A model generated the notes under the pieces. That model was given only the letters and a program-made list of their open reading frames with translations, had not been told where the DNA came from and did not search any database. Both the position numbers and the translations under genes were made by a program. From RYN-433 sp036558265 (GTDB taxonomy: Bacteria; Planctomycetota; Phycisphaerae; Tepidisphaerales; Tepidisphaeraceae), in the NCBI GenBank assembly GCA_036558265.1, contig DATBFY010000472.1, positions 1 to 6,343 of the forward strand: a stretch of DNA of 6,343 nucleotides. Reading direction: 5' to 3'. Positions 1 through 5,877 of the stretch are shown here, one piece after another. Numbering within the stretch: the stretch's first letter is position 1; the number at the start of each line of letters is the position of its first letter.

Positions 1-917
1 GCGTCACCGACCACTCGCAGGAGGCCGACTTCCAACCGCCCGATCCCGACAACAAGAACTACGCCGCCACCAAGCGCCAGGCCGCCGACGCCACGGACGA
101 CAAGTTCGTCGCCATCGCCGGCTACGAGCACTCCGAGAACAACGGCCCCGGCGGTACTGGCCACCTCAACGTCTTCAACTCTGACTCCTATCTCAACGCG
201 ATGGCGCCCGGTACCGATCTTCCGACCTTCTACAACTGGCTCAAGGCCGCCAGGCCCAACGGCGACGGCCCCGTGGTCGCCAGCTTCAATCACCCCGGCC
301 CACACCAGTACAACGACTGGGCCTACCGCGACGCGGCCGTCACCGACGTCATCACGATGCTGGAGGTGATCAACTCCAACAACAAGATCCACTACGCCGC
401 GTTCGTCAACGCCCTCGACAAGGGCTGGAAGGTCTCGCCCGTCTGCGGCAACGACAACCATGGCCTGTGGGGCATCAGCCACCACACGTCGCGCACGTTC
501 GTGCTCGCCACCGACCGTAGCAAGGCCGCCATCCTCGATGCGATGAAGCACCGCCGCACCTATGCGTCGCTCGACAAGAACCTCCAGTGCACCTACACGG
601 TCAACGGCCAGATCATGGGCTCCACGCTCGACCGCCCCGCGGACACGCTCGCCTTCGACATCCACATTTCCGACCCCGACACCGACAACCCCAAGGACGC
701 GATCACGAAGATCGACCTGATCAAGGATGGTGGCGCCGTCGCCGAAACCTACACGCCGCCCATGCCGGCCCACGACCTCACGTGGCGGCCCACCCTCCAC
801 GACACGACCAGCAAATACGTATTCGTCCGCGTCTACAGCACCGGCGGCGGCGACGCACCGAACGCCAAACCCAACGACCCCGTCGCCTGGCTCGCGCCGG
901 TCTGGACGGGGCGCTGA
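1..917 (+). CDS. PHP-superfamily metal-dependent phosphoesterase, C-terminal part (5' end outside window)
   Basis: The reading frame is open from the window edge (first full codon at base 3) to TGA at 915-917, giving 304 visible residues. They match the PHP (polymerase and histidinol phosphatase) fold of the CehA/McbA-like type, which hydrolyses phosphoester or related bonds at a multinuclear metal site. Candidate metal ligands are H4 in VTDHS, E42 and H43 in GYEHSE, H54 in GTGHLNVF, H97 in SFNHPGPH, and D151 and H153 in GNDNHG. These come in the order the family expects. The N-terminal HxH motif must lie upstream of the window. After about residue 195 a small beta-rich C-terminal region follows, ending in VFVRVYSTGG and PVAWLAPVW, the usual tail of this subgroup. 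Export cannot be judged without the N-terminus. An internal ATG at 201 is not the start, because the frame and conserved PHP motifs run on upstream of it. Family assignment is firm; the substrate is unknown. Confidence 0.85.
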   Translation, partial: VTDHSQEADFQPPDPDNKNYAATKRQAADATDDKFVAIAGYEHSENNGPGGTGHLNVFNSDSYLNAMAPGTDLPTFYNWLKAARPNGDGPVVASFNHPGPHQYNDWAYRDAAVTDVITMLEVINSNNKIHYAAFVNALDKGWKVSPVCGNDNHGLWGISHHTSRTFVLATDRSKAAILDAMKHRRTYASLDKNLQCTYTVNGQIMGSTLDRPADTLAFDIHISDPDTDNPKDAITKIDLIKDGGAVAETYTPPMPAHDLTWRPTLHDTTSKYVFVRVYSTGGGDAPNAKPNDPVAWLAPVWTGR

Positions 918-926
918 CGCCGACCG

Positions 927-951
927 GCCTCGACCGCCGACCGGTGGAGGC
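927..951 (+). terminator. Hairpin just downstream of the PHP gene, possible terminator
   Basis: GCCTC (927-931) pairs with GAGGC (947-951), and ACCG (933-936) pairs with CGGT (942-945). One G-G mismatch lies between the two blocks and the loop is 5 nt. The stem begins 9 nt after the PHP stop codon, a typical terminator position. No T-tract follows, so if it terminates transcription it is not a classical intrinsic terminator. In DNA this GC-rich, a chance stem of this size is possible. Confidence 0.35.
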
Positions 952-1041
952 TCGGATTGATGGCGCAGAGCAAAGCGCGCAGGCTCGGCGCAGTCAGGTG
1001 GGCGGGGCATGCCGCCCGCGTCACGTCCCAGACTCAAGCAC

Positions 1042-1046
1042 GAGGA
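1042..1046 (+). promoter_or_regulatory. Ribosome binding site that decides the start of the secreted protein gene
   Basis: GAGGA lies 6 nt before the ATG at 1053. That ATG opens a clear signal peptide. The frame is also open upstream to a TTG at 957 and an ATG at 960, but that 32-residue extension is arginine-rich, has no export signal of its own and would bury the signal peptide. The 1053 start is therefore preferred. Confidence 0.6.
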
Positions 1047-1052
1047 TCGCAC

Positions 1053-2375
1053 ATGAAACGCCTGCTCATCCCGATTGCCGCGGCGCTCTCGGGTTTCGCG
1101 CTCGCCGGATTGCTCGGATCCCCGATCGTTCCCTCGCGCGCCGCCGACCCTCCTGCCGCGCGCGTCACGGACGACTTGACCGTCGCCCGGCACTTCCAGG
1201 TCGGGCCCAACACCGGCGCGCAAAGCCCCATCCAGGCGCCGATCGACGTTTACTGGGATCAGCCTGGTCGCAAGCTCCACGCCCGCTCGCTGATCCTCAC
1301 CGAGGTGGACGATCCGGTGGACCTGCGCATCCGTCGAGCCCCCGGCAAGTTCCCCGATGGCCCCGTCACCGGCACGTCGCCGGCGGGTACGGTCAGCGGC
1401 GGTATCCACTGGGACGCGCTGACCCTGAGCGGCTGGCGGCAGGTCGCCGGCATTGAAGGGATGGCCAAGGACCTGCCCGCCCCGCCGCCCACACCCGCCA
1501 GCCACCCCGGCTGGCTGACGTTCTACACCTATCCGCACGACTATGACGACCGCCTCCGCCGCGTCATCCTGGACGACACCGGCGCGATGTCGCTGGGCGG
1601 GGGCGGCTACGGCGGCGACGGACTGCCCGCGCCGCGCTACGGGCTGCACCTCTTCGGCGGCGGCATGCGCCTCCAGGCCGTCGCCACGCCCGAGGCGCCG
1701 ACGATCAGCGTGGTCGGCCGCGCCGGCAACACGCGCTACGAGTACCGCATCGTCGCGCGGGATTCCAAGGGCAACCCAACCCCGCCCGGGCCGGCGGCCA
1801 GCATCGTCGGCCCCGATACGCTCGATTCGAACAACTACATCAAGATCCAATGGTCCCGCAGCGAAGGCGCCGAGACCTATCACGTGCTCCGCAATGGCCA
1901 GCGGTTGAACCTCGACTTCCGCGGCGAAGGCGGGATGAAGACGCTTCATGACATCGGGACGGCCACGGTGCCCTATGAGGCCGCAGCGCGCAACCGCACC
2001 GCCGATGCGCAGGTGGACGGCGCGCTCGTCGCCGGGCAGGGGCTGTCCACGCCGGGAACCTGCCAGCCCCCGCCGCTCGCGGTGGACCAGGACGATTACG
2101 CGCCGGCGGGCATCGCAGAATGTTCCACGCTCGCGCTGCGGGCGACCGCGCCGACGCAACTGGGCGGCCTGGTCGCCCCGGCGACCCAGGGGCGCTGGCT
2201 CCTCCTGGTCAACGCGGGCGATGCGCCGATCCTGCTGATCGACGATCACGATCGCTCGCAACCGGCCAACCGCTTCCGCACCGGCACGGGCAAACCCCTG
2301 GTCATTGAGCCGAACCAGACCGTGCTTACCGTCTACACGCTGGGACGCTGGCGCTTCCCGAATCACAGCCGCTGA
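1053..2375 (+). CDS. Secreted beta-rich protein with fibronectin-III-like domain and tail-fibre-like modules, function unknown
   Basis: This 440-residue protein has a signal peptide at 1-30 (MKRLL, hydrophobic core 4-22, probable cleavage after SRA at 28-30), so it is likely exported. Residues 40-185 contain short strand-turn units: a TVARHFQVG-type segment, then GGIHWDALTLSGWRQVAGIEG, then GWLTFYTYP followed by RRVILDDTGAMSLGGG. These resemble the 'low-detail' units found in many phage tail fibres and fibre-like bacterial surface proteins. Residues about 213-308 form a fibronectin-III-like domain (YEYRIVARDSKGNPTPPGPA, then IQWSRSEGAETYHVLR). Residues about 360-440 form a C-terminal beta module (LLLVNAGDAPILLIDD, then NRFRTGTGKPLVIEPNQTV and GRWRF). 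There are two cysteines, C337 and C357. No enzymatic motif is visible. The resemblance to fibres is from memory of sequence style, not from a search. No phage genes are nearby. An adhesin-like or surface-structural role is possible but unproven. Confidence 0.8.
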   Translation: MKRLLIPIAAALSGFALAGLLGSPIVPSRAADPPAARVTDDLTVARHFQVGPNTGAQSPIQAPIDVYWDQPGRKLHARSLILTEVDDPVDLRIRRAPGKFPDGPVTGTSPAGTVSGGIHWDALTLSGWRQVAGIEGMAKDLPAPPPTPASHPGWLTFYTYPHDYDDRLRRVILDDTGAMSLGGGGYGGDGLPAPRYGLHLFGGGMRLQAVATPEAPTISVVGRAGNTRYEYRIVARDSKGNPTPPGPAASIVGPDTLDSNNYIKIQWSRSEGAETYHVLRNGQRLNLDFRGEGGMKTLHDIGTATVPYEAAARNRTADAQVDGALVAGQGLSTPGTCQPPPLAVDQDDYAPAGIAECSTLALRATAPTQLGGLVAPATQGRWLLLVNAGDAPILLIDDHDRSQPANRFRTGTGKPLVIEPNQTVLTVYTLGRWRFPNHSR

Positions 2376-2423
2376 AGCCGCCTCGCCGGCACGGGACTCG
2401 CGTCGGGGGAGTGAGCGCGTATC

Positions 2424-3995
2424 ATGCCGGCCATGCCGCTGCGTCGCGTGTCTCGGCGTCGTTTCTTGTCCACGTCCGCCTCGGTCGCCACTGCCGCGGC
2501 GTGTGGCGGGTGTTCGAATTTGTTCTTCCACGGCAACCGCGGGCGGCCGGTCGTGTCGTCCGGCGTGGCGTCGGGGGACGTGACGGCGGATTCGGCGATC
2601 GTGTGGTCGGCGACCGACCGCGGGGCACGGATGATCGTGGATTGGGATACGGCCGACTCGTTCAAGAGCGCCACGCGCGTGATCGGGCCGGATGCCGTCT
2701 CGCGCACGGGGTTTACGGCGAAGATGGACCTGCGGAACCTGCCGGCGGACACGCGGATCTTCTATCGGGTGACGTTCGAGAACCTGGACGATTTTTCACA
2801 GTCGGAGCCGGTGGTCGGGTCGTTCAAGACGGCGCCGGCGCGGGAATCAGTGCGGGATGTCTGTTTCGCCTGGTCGGGCGACACGGCGGGGCAGGGGTGG
2901 GGGATCGATCCGTCTCGCGGCGGGATGCCGATCTACCGCGCGATCGCGGACCTGGCGCCGGATTTCTTCATCCACTCCGGCGATACGATCTACGCAGACC
3001 TGCCGATCCCGCCGGAGATCAAGCTGCCGGATGGACAGGTCTGGCGGAACCTGGTGACACGGGCGAAGTCCAGTCCGGCCCAGACACTGGCCGATTACCG
3101 TGGGGCGTTTGCGTATAACCTGCTGGATCCGAACGTGCGGCGGTTCAACGCGAGCGTGCCCGTGATCGCGCAGTGGGACGACCACGAGGTACACAACAAC
3201 TGGTATCCCGGGCGGGTGCTGGACGAGCCCGCGTACACGATCGAGCGGGATTGCGACGTGCTGTCGGGGCGGGCGCGACAGGCGTTCGGCGAGTACATGC
3301 CGATCCGGGTCAGCGATGAGGACCCGCAGCGGATCTACCGCTCGTACGCGCACGGGCCGCTCCTGGAAGTCTTCATGCTCGATGAACGGAGCTACCGCGG
3401 GCCCAACTCGCCTAATCGGCAGACAACGCTCGATCGGGCGGCGTACTTCCTCGGGCCGCTGCAGCTCGAGTGGATCAAGGCGGCGCTCAAAAAGTCCACG
3501 GCGACGTGGAAGGTGATCGCCAGCGATATGCCGATCAGTTGCATCTCCAAGGATGGCAAGACGGATTACGAGGCCTGGGCCAACGGCGACCACGGCCGAC
3601 CGCTGGGACGCGAGCTGGAACTGGCGAACCTGCTGGGGTTCATCAAGAGCAACGGGATCAAGAACACCGCGTGGATCACGGCGGACGTCCACTTCCCGGC
3701 CAACATTCACTACCACCCGGACCGGGCCAAGGGGTTCAAGGATTTCGACCCGTTCTGGGAGTTCATCTCCGGGCCGCTGCACGCGGGGGGGTTCGGGCCC
3801 AATGCGCTGGACGTGACCTTTGGGCCGGAGTATCGGTGGAAGAAGCCGCCGAAGAAATCAGGGGATGGGCCCGGGCACGGGTTCGCGGCGTACGGGGTGA
3901 TCCGGATCGACGCCGGGAGCAAGACAATGCGGGTGACGCAGCACGGGATCGACGGACGGGAGCTGGCGGCCCAACAGATCGAGCCGGAGCTGTGA
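2424..3995 (+). CDS. phoD: PhoD-family alkaline phosphatase / phosphodiesterase, Tat-exported
   Basis: This 523-residue protein belongs to the PhoD family, metal-dependent secreted phosphatases or phosphodiesterases that release phosphate from organic esters. It has a twin-arginine signal: SRRRFLS at residues 10-16, then an Ala-rich stretch to about 30. C27 or C30 might be a lipid-attachment site, but the lipobox is poor. Residues about 40-140 fit the N-terminal PhoD beta domain (VVSSGVASGDVTADSAIVWS). The catalytic domain shows FAWSGDTAGQG (D153), HSGDTIYAD (D187 and Y190, the expected metal Asp and Tyr spacing), QWDDHEVHNNW (D252, D253, H254, N258) and TADVHF with NIHYH (D421, H423, H429, H431). 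An in-frame TGA at 2412-2414 leaves ATG 2424 as the first ATG start, with GGGGGAG about 12 nt upstream; M4 is the alternative. The gene follows the secreted protein gene after 48 bp and may share its transcript. Substrate preference cannot be read from sequence. Confidence 0.93.
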   Translation: MPAMPLRRVSRRRFLSTSASVATAAACGGCSNLFFHGNRGRPVVSSGVASGDVTADSAIVWSATDRGARMIVDWDTADSFKSATRVIGPDAVSRTGFTAKMDLRNLPADTRIFYRVTFENLDDFSQSEPVVGSFKTAPARESVRDVCFAWSGDTAGQGWGIDPSRGGMPIYRAIADLAPDFFIHSGDTIYADLPIPPEIKLPDGQVWRNLVTRAKSSPAQTLADYRGAFAYNLLDPNVRRFNASVPVIAQWDDHEVHNNWYPGRVLDEPAYTIERDCDVLSGRARQAFGEYMPIRVSDEDPQRIYRSYAHGPLLEVFMLDERSYRGPNSPNRQTTLDRAAYFLGPLQLEWIKAALKKSTATWKVIASDMPISCISKDGKTDYEAWANGDHGRPLGRELELANLLGFIKSNGIKNTAWITADVHFPANIHYHPDRAKGFKDFDPFWEFISGPLHAGGFGPNALDVTFGPEYRWKKPPKKSGDGPGHGFAAYGVIRIDAGSKTMRVTQHGIDGRELAAQQIEPEL

Positions 3996-4015
3996 TCTGT
4001 TGGCGCGGATTATTT

Positions 4016-4160
4016 ACCACGGAGAGCACGGAGGGCACGGAGGGGAATCGAGAAGAAGGACTTGATCGCGACGAATGTCCTGGTTGTCGCCCGCGGACTT
4101 GGGCTGCTCACAAGGATCTCTGCACTTTTTGTTCTCCGTGTTCTCCGTGACCTCCGTGGT
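4016..4160. repeat. Long inverted repeat with 9-nt tandem units (CACGGAG family) between convergent genes
   Basis: The left arm (4016-4044) is three units of the form CACGGAG plus two variable bases. The right arm (4132-4160) is its reverse complement. I count 23 identical positions out of 29 when the arms are aligned. The arms flank about 87 bp of non-repetitive sequence. The element fills most of the 180-bp gap between the phoD-like and kinase genes, which converge on it, so its hairpin could act on transcripts from both sides. Neither side has a clear T-tract next to the stem, so termination is an inference. I recall this CACGGAG repeat as widespread in intergenic DNA of planctomycetes and relatives, where it gives rise to spurious peptides such as TESTEGTEG. 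Confidence 0.85.
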
Positions 4161-4175
4161 TATGAGTCGTCCGGC

Positions 4176-5093
4176 TCATTCGATCGATTGGATTCGCACC
4201 TCGTCGATCAGCCGATCGACATCCGCGCGGTGGAGGTGGCCGGAGTGGGGGGTGAGGGCGTTGGCGGCGCCGCAGGCGGTGGCGAGCTTCAGGGCGTGTT
4301 CGATGCCGCGGGCGATCCCGGCGATCAGGCCCGCGGTGAAGGCGTCGCCGGACCCGACGGCGCTGACCGAGCGAATGGCGGGCGGGGTGACGCGGCAGAG
4401 GCGGCCGGCGAAGAGGGCCAGGGAGCCGGCTTTCCCGAGCGTGATGATGAGCGAACCCTCCGGTGGGGTGAGCCGGCGCATCGCATCGTGGAGGGCGGCA
4501 TCCGTATCGAGAGGCTCGTTCAGCGTGCCGGCCAGCTCGTCGCGATTGAGCTTGGCGATCAGGCGGCCGCCGCGGGATTCCAAGGCGCGGCGGAGCGGGT
4601 CGCCCCTGGCATCGACGATGACGAGCGGGACCTTGCCGATCCAGCGGGCGCAGAAATCCGGCGGAGCGCCGGGGGCGAGCGTGCCGGAGAAGACCGCCGC
4701 GGTGGCGGTGGGGATCAGGCGGTCGATCAGCGCGATGAGGGCATCCCACTCGTCGGGCGAGGCGGCGGGGGATTCTTCGACCAGCTCGGTGGCGGTGCCC
4801 GTGCCGCGGTCAATCAGCGTCGTGCAGAGGCGGGTTTGATGAGTTGTGCGGATGAAGTCGTGGGGGATGTTGGCGCGGGCGAGGTCGTCCAACAGGGCGT
4901 CGCCGCGCGCGCCGCCATAAAACCCGGCCGCTGAAGCGGCCTCGCCCAGGGTGGCCAGGACGCGCGCCACGTTGACGGCCTTGCCGCTGGCGTACTCGGC
5001 GACCTGGGTCGCGCGGTTGACCTCGTCGATCGCCAGGCGATCAAACGTCATCGTCCGCTGGAGCGTGGGGGTGGTGCCGATGCAGAGGACCAT
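4176..5093 (-). CDS. PfkB-family sugar/sugar-phosphate kinase (1-phosphofructokinase/tagatose-6-phosphate kinase type)
   Basis: This 305-residue protein has the usual length for the FruK/LacC branch of the PfkB (ribokinase-like) family, cytoplasmic enzymes that phosphorylate sugars or sugar phosphates with ATP. Visible motifs are the N-terminal strand VLCIGTTPTLQRT (2-14), the substrate-site SGKAVNVAR (36-44), KLNRDEL (181-187), the nucleotide-site TLGKAGS (218-224), and AVGSGDAFTAGLIAG (245-259), where G247, G249 and catalytic-base D250 form the anion hole. Where FruK and LacC usually read NPALD near the N-terminus, this protein has TPTLQ, so the substrate-contacting Asp is Gln at position 12. 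The substrate may therefore differ. The start at 5093 is where the family begins. A longer frame from 5180 only translates the adjacent inverted repeat. No Shine-Dalgarno sequence is visible. No transporter or sugar-pathway gene adjoins it to name the substrate. Confidence 0.9.
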   Translation of the reverse strand: MVLCIGTTPTLQRTMTFDRLAIDEVNRATQVAEYASGKAVNVARVLATLGEAASAAGFYGGARGDALLDDLARANIPHDFIRTTHQTRLCTTLIDRGTGTATELVEESPAASPDEWDALIALIDRLIPTATAAVFSGTLAPGAPPDFCARWIGKVPLVIVDARGDPLRRALESRGGRLIAKLNRDELAGTLNEPLDTDAALHDAMRRLTPPEGSLIITLGKAGSLALFAGRLCRVTPPAIRSVSAVGSGDAFTAGLIAGIARGIEHALKLATACGAANALTPHSGHLHRADVDRLIDEVRIQSIE

Positions 5094-5105
5094 GTGGGAG
5101 AGAAT

Positions 5106-5200
5106 ACGAGGATGGAGGATGGAGGATAGAGGATGGCGGAAGATCACGGCCGCCGGGTTCCTCCATCTTCCATCTTCCATCCTCCATCTTCCATCCTCGT
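5106..5200. repeat. Long inverted repeat with 7-nt tandem units (GGATGGA family)
   Basis: The left arm (5106-5134) is a run of GGATGGA-like heptamers beginning ACGAGGATGGA. The right arm (5172-5200) ends in its exact 11-nt complement, TCCATCCTCGT. Aligned over 29 nt the arms share 26 positions, and all three differences are transitions. The right-hand tract extends inward to about 5159, giving extra CCATCTT units. The element fills most of the 123-bp gap between the kinase and acetyltransferase genes and ends only 12 bp from the kinase start codon, so it forms most of the kinase gene's upstream region. It would fold strongly as RNA in either direction. I recall similar GGATGGA/CCATCTT tracts as repeated in planctomycete genomes. 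Confidence 0.85.
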
Positions 5201-5216
5201 CTTCGTGAATCCTGCG

Positions 5217-5690
5217 TCACTCCATCACGCGGAGCATGTGGACGGCGGCGGGACGAAAGCCGCAGCCTTGGAAGAGCTTGCGGGCGGCGTCGTTGGGGGC
5301 GGCGGTGTCCAGGCGCACCTGCGGGACGCCGATCTGCCGGAACCGCTCGATCGCGGCCATGACGATCTGGGTGCCCAGGCCCTCGTTGCGGTAGTCGGGC
5401 TCGACCCACAGGTCGTGGATGAAGCCGTACTCCTTGAGCGTGTAAATGGGGATCTCGCGCTCGACGGTGCCGATCAGGAATGCGACCGGCCCGCGGCCCG
5501 GCCGATCGGCGACGAGGAAGACGGCGCGGGCGTCGGCGGTCTTACCCGTCAGCCACGGCGTGTACATCCCCTCGACGTCGTCGCGGAAGGCGTACTTGTC
5601 GGCGTCCCAGCCGCGGTGGAGCTCGCAGAGCTTGCGCACCATGCCGACCACGGCGGGCACGTCGGCGGGGGTGGCGGGGCGGATGTCCAT
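5217..5690 (-). CDS. GNAT-family N-acetyltransferase
   Basis: This 157-residue protein is a single complete GNAT domain, which transfers acetyl from acetyl-CoA to an amine, normally in the cytoplasm. It starts with the family's usual MDIRPATPADVPAVVGMV strand-helix opening. Motif A is at 92-110: HDLWVEPDYR leads into RNEGLG (101-106), the Q/RxxGxG/A loop that binds the CoA pyrophosphate, followed by helix TQIVMAAIERF. Motif B is VRLDTAAPNDAARKLFQGCGF (126-145), with N133 and the A-R-K-L-F helix that lines the acetyl-CoA pocket. The acceptor substrate cannot be predicted; many such proteins modify small amines, antibiotics or protein N-termini. ATG 5690 has no Shine-Dalgarno sequence but lies 6 nt after a promoter-like -10 element, so the mRNA may be leaderless. 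The gene is separated from its - strand neighbours by inverted repeats on both sides, which argues against a tight operon. Confidence 0.92.
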   Translation of the reverse strand: MDIRPATPADVPAVVGMVRKLCELHRGWDADKYAFRDDVEGMYTPWLTGKTADARAVFLVADRPGRGPVAFLIGTVEREIPIYTLKEYGFIHDLWVEPDYRNEGLGTQIVMAAIERFRQIGVPQVRLDTAAPNDAARKLFQGCGFRPAAVHMLRVME

Positions 5691-5696
5691 GAGCGG

Positions 5697-5725
5697 ATCA
5701 AAGGCGGCGGACTACGATCTGTCAA
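5697..5725 (-). promoter_or_regulatory. Sigma70-like promoter of the acetyltransferase gene
   Basis: On the - strand a perfect TTGACA (5725-5720) is followed after exactly 17 nt by TTTGAT (5702-5697), which matches TATAAT at four of six positions. The start codon's A is the seventh base after the -10 hexamer, where transcription would normally begin. A leaderless message fits the missing Shine-Dalgarno sequence. Promoter consensus in this lineage is not certain, so this is a good candidate rather than a proven site. Confidence 0.55.
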
Positions 5726-5758
5726 TTCGGGGGATGGAAGAAAGAAACGGAATGAATC

Positions 5759-5843
5759 AGCCACAGATGAACACGGATGAACACAGATAAACACGGGAGA
5801 AGAATATGTGACCGTCTGTGTTCATCCGCGTCCATCCGTGGCT
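5759..5843. repeat. Long inverted repeat with 10-nt tandem units (GATGAACACG family)
   Basis: The left arm (5759-5788) begins AGCCACAGATGAACACGG and repeats a GATGAACACR unit about three times, trailing on to about 5797. The right arm (5814-5843) is its reverse complement. The arms match at 26 of 30 positions and all four differences are transitions. In a - strand transcript three of these become G-U pairs, leaving one mismatch. The loop is about 25 bp and AT-rich. The element sits between the dipeptidase stop and the acetyltransferase promoter. Reading the - strand, the hairpin is followed by a loosely T-rich stretch (GTTTCTTTCTTCC), so it may help end dipeptidase transcription. I recall this repeat as very common in planctomycete and verrucomicrobial genomes. 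Confidence 0.85.
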
Positions 5844-5877
5844 ATTCCCGCCTTTGTATTTTTGCCCCGTCGGCCGC

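Noticed and set aside
1000..1017. GGGCGG/CCGCCC hairpin with 6-nt loop in the leader of the secreted protein gene, considered as a regulatory element
   Set aside because: A 6-bp GC stem is easily found by chance at this base composition. It has no T-tract and does not cover the ribosome binding site.
957..1052. Upstream start (TTG 957 or ATG 960) for the secreted protein
   Set aside because: It would add 32 Arg-rich residues ahead of an otherwise standard signal peptide, and the GAGGA ribosome binding site supports ATG 1053.
2411..3118. 235-residue + strand frame overlapping the start of the phoD-like gene in another register
   Set aside because: Arg/Gly-rich composition typical of a shifted frame. 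The PhoD frame carries the Tat signal and metal motifs.
2847..3782. 311-residue open frame antisense to the phoD-like gene
   Set aside because: It is Arg/Val/Pro-rich without recognisable motifs and lies opposite a gene with intact catalytic motifs. Long antisense frames are expected in DNA this GC-rich.
4062..4934. 290-residue + strand open frame opposite the kinase gene
   Set aside because: Gly/Ala/Arg/Asp-rich shadow frame with no domain signature. It starts inside the CACGGAG repeat.
5094..5180. N-terminal extension of the kinase by 29 residues, starting at 5180 on the - strand
   Set aside because: The extra residues are a translation of the GGATGGA inverted repeat, and PfkB homology begins exactly at the ATG at 5093.
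5133..5780. 215-residue + strand open frame opposite the acetyltransferase gene
   Set aside because: Low-complexity shadow frame running from one inverted repeat into another, opposite a clear GNAT domain.
4016..5843. CRISPR array or integrated prophage
   Set aside because: The repeats are inverted with internal short tandem units, not evenly spaced direct repeats with unique spacers. No cas, integrase, terminase or structural phage operon is present.
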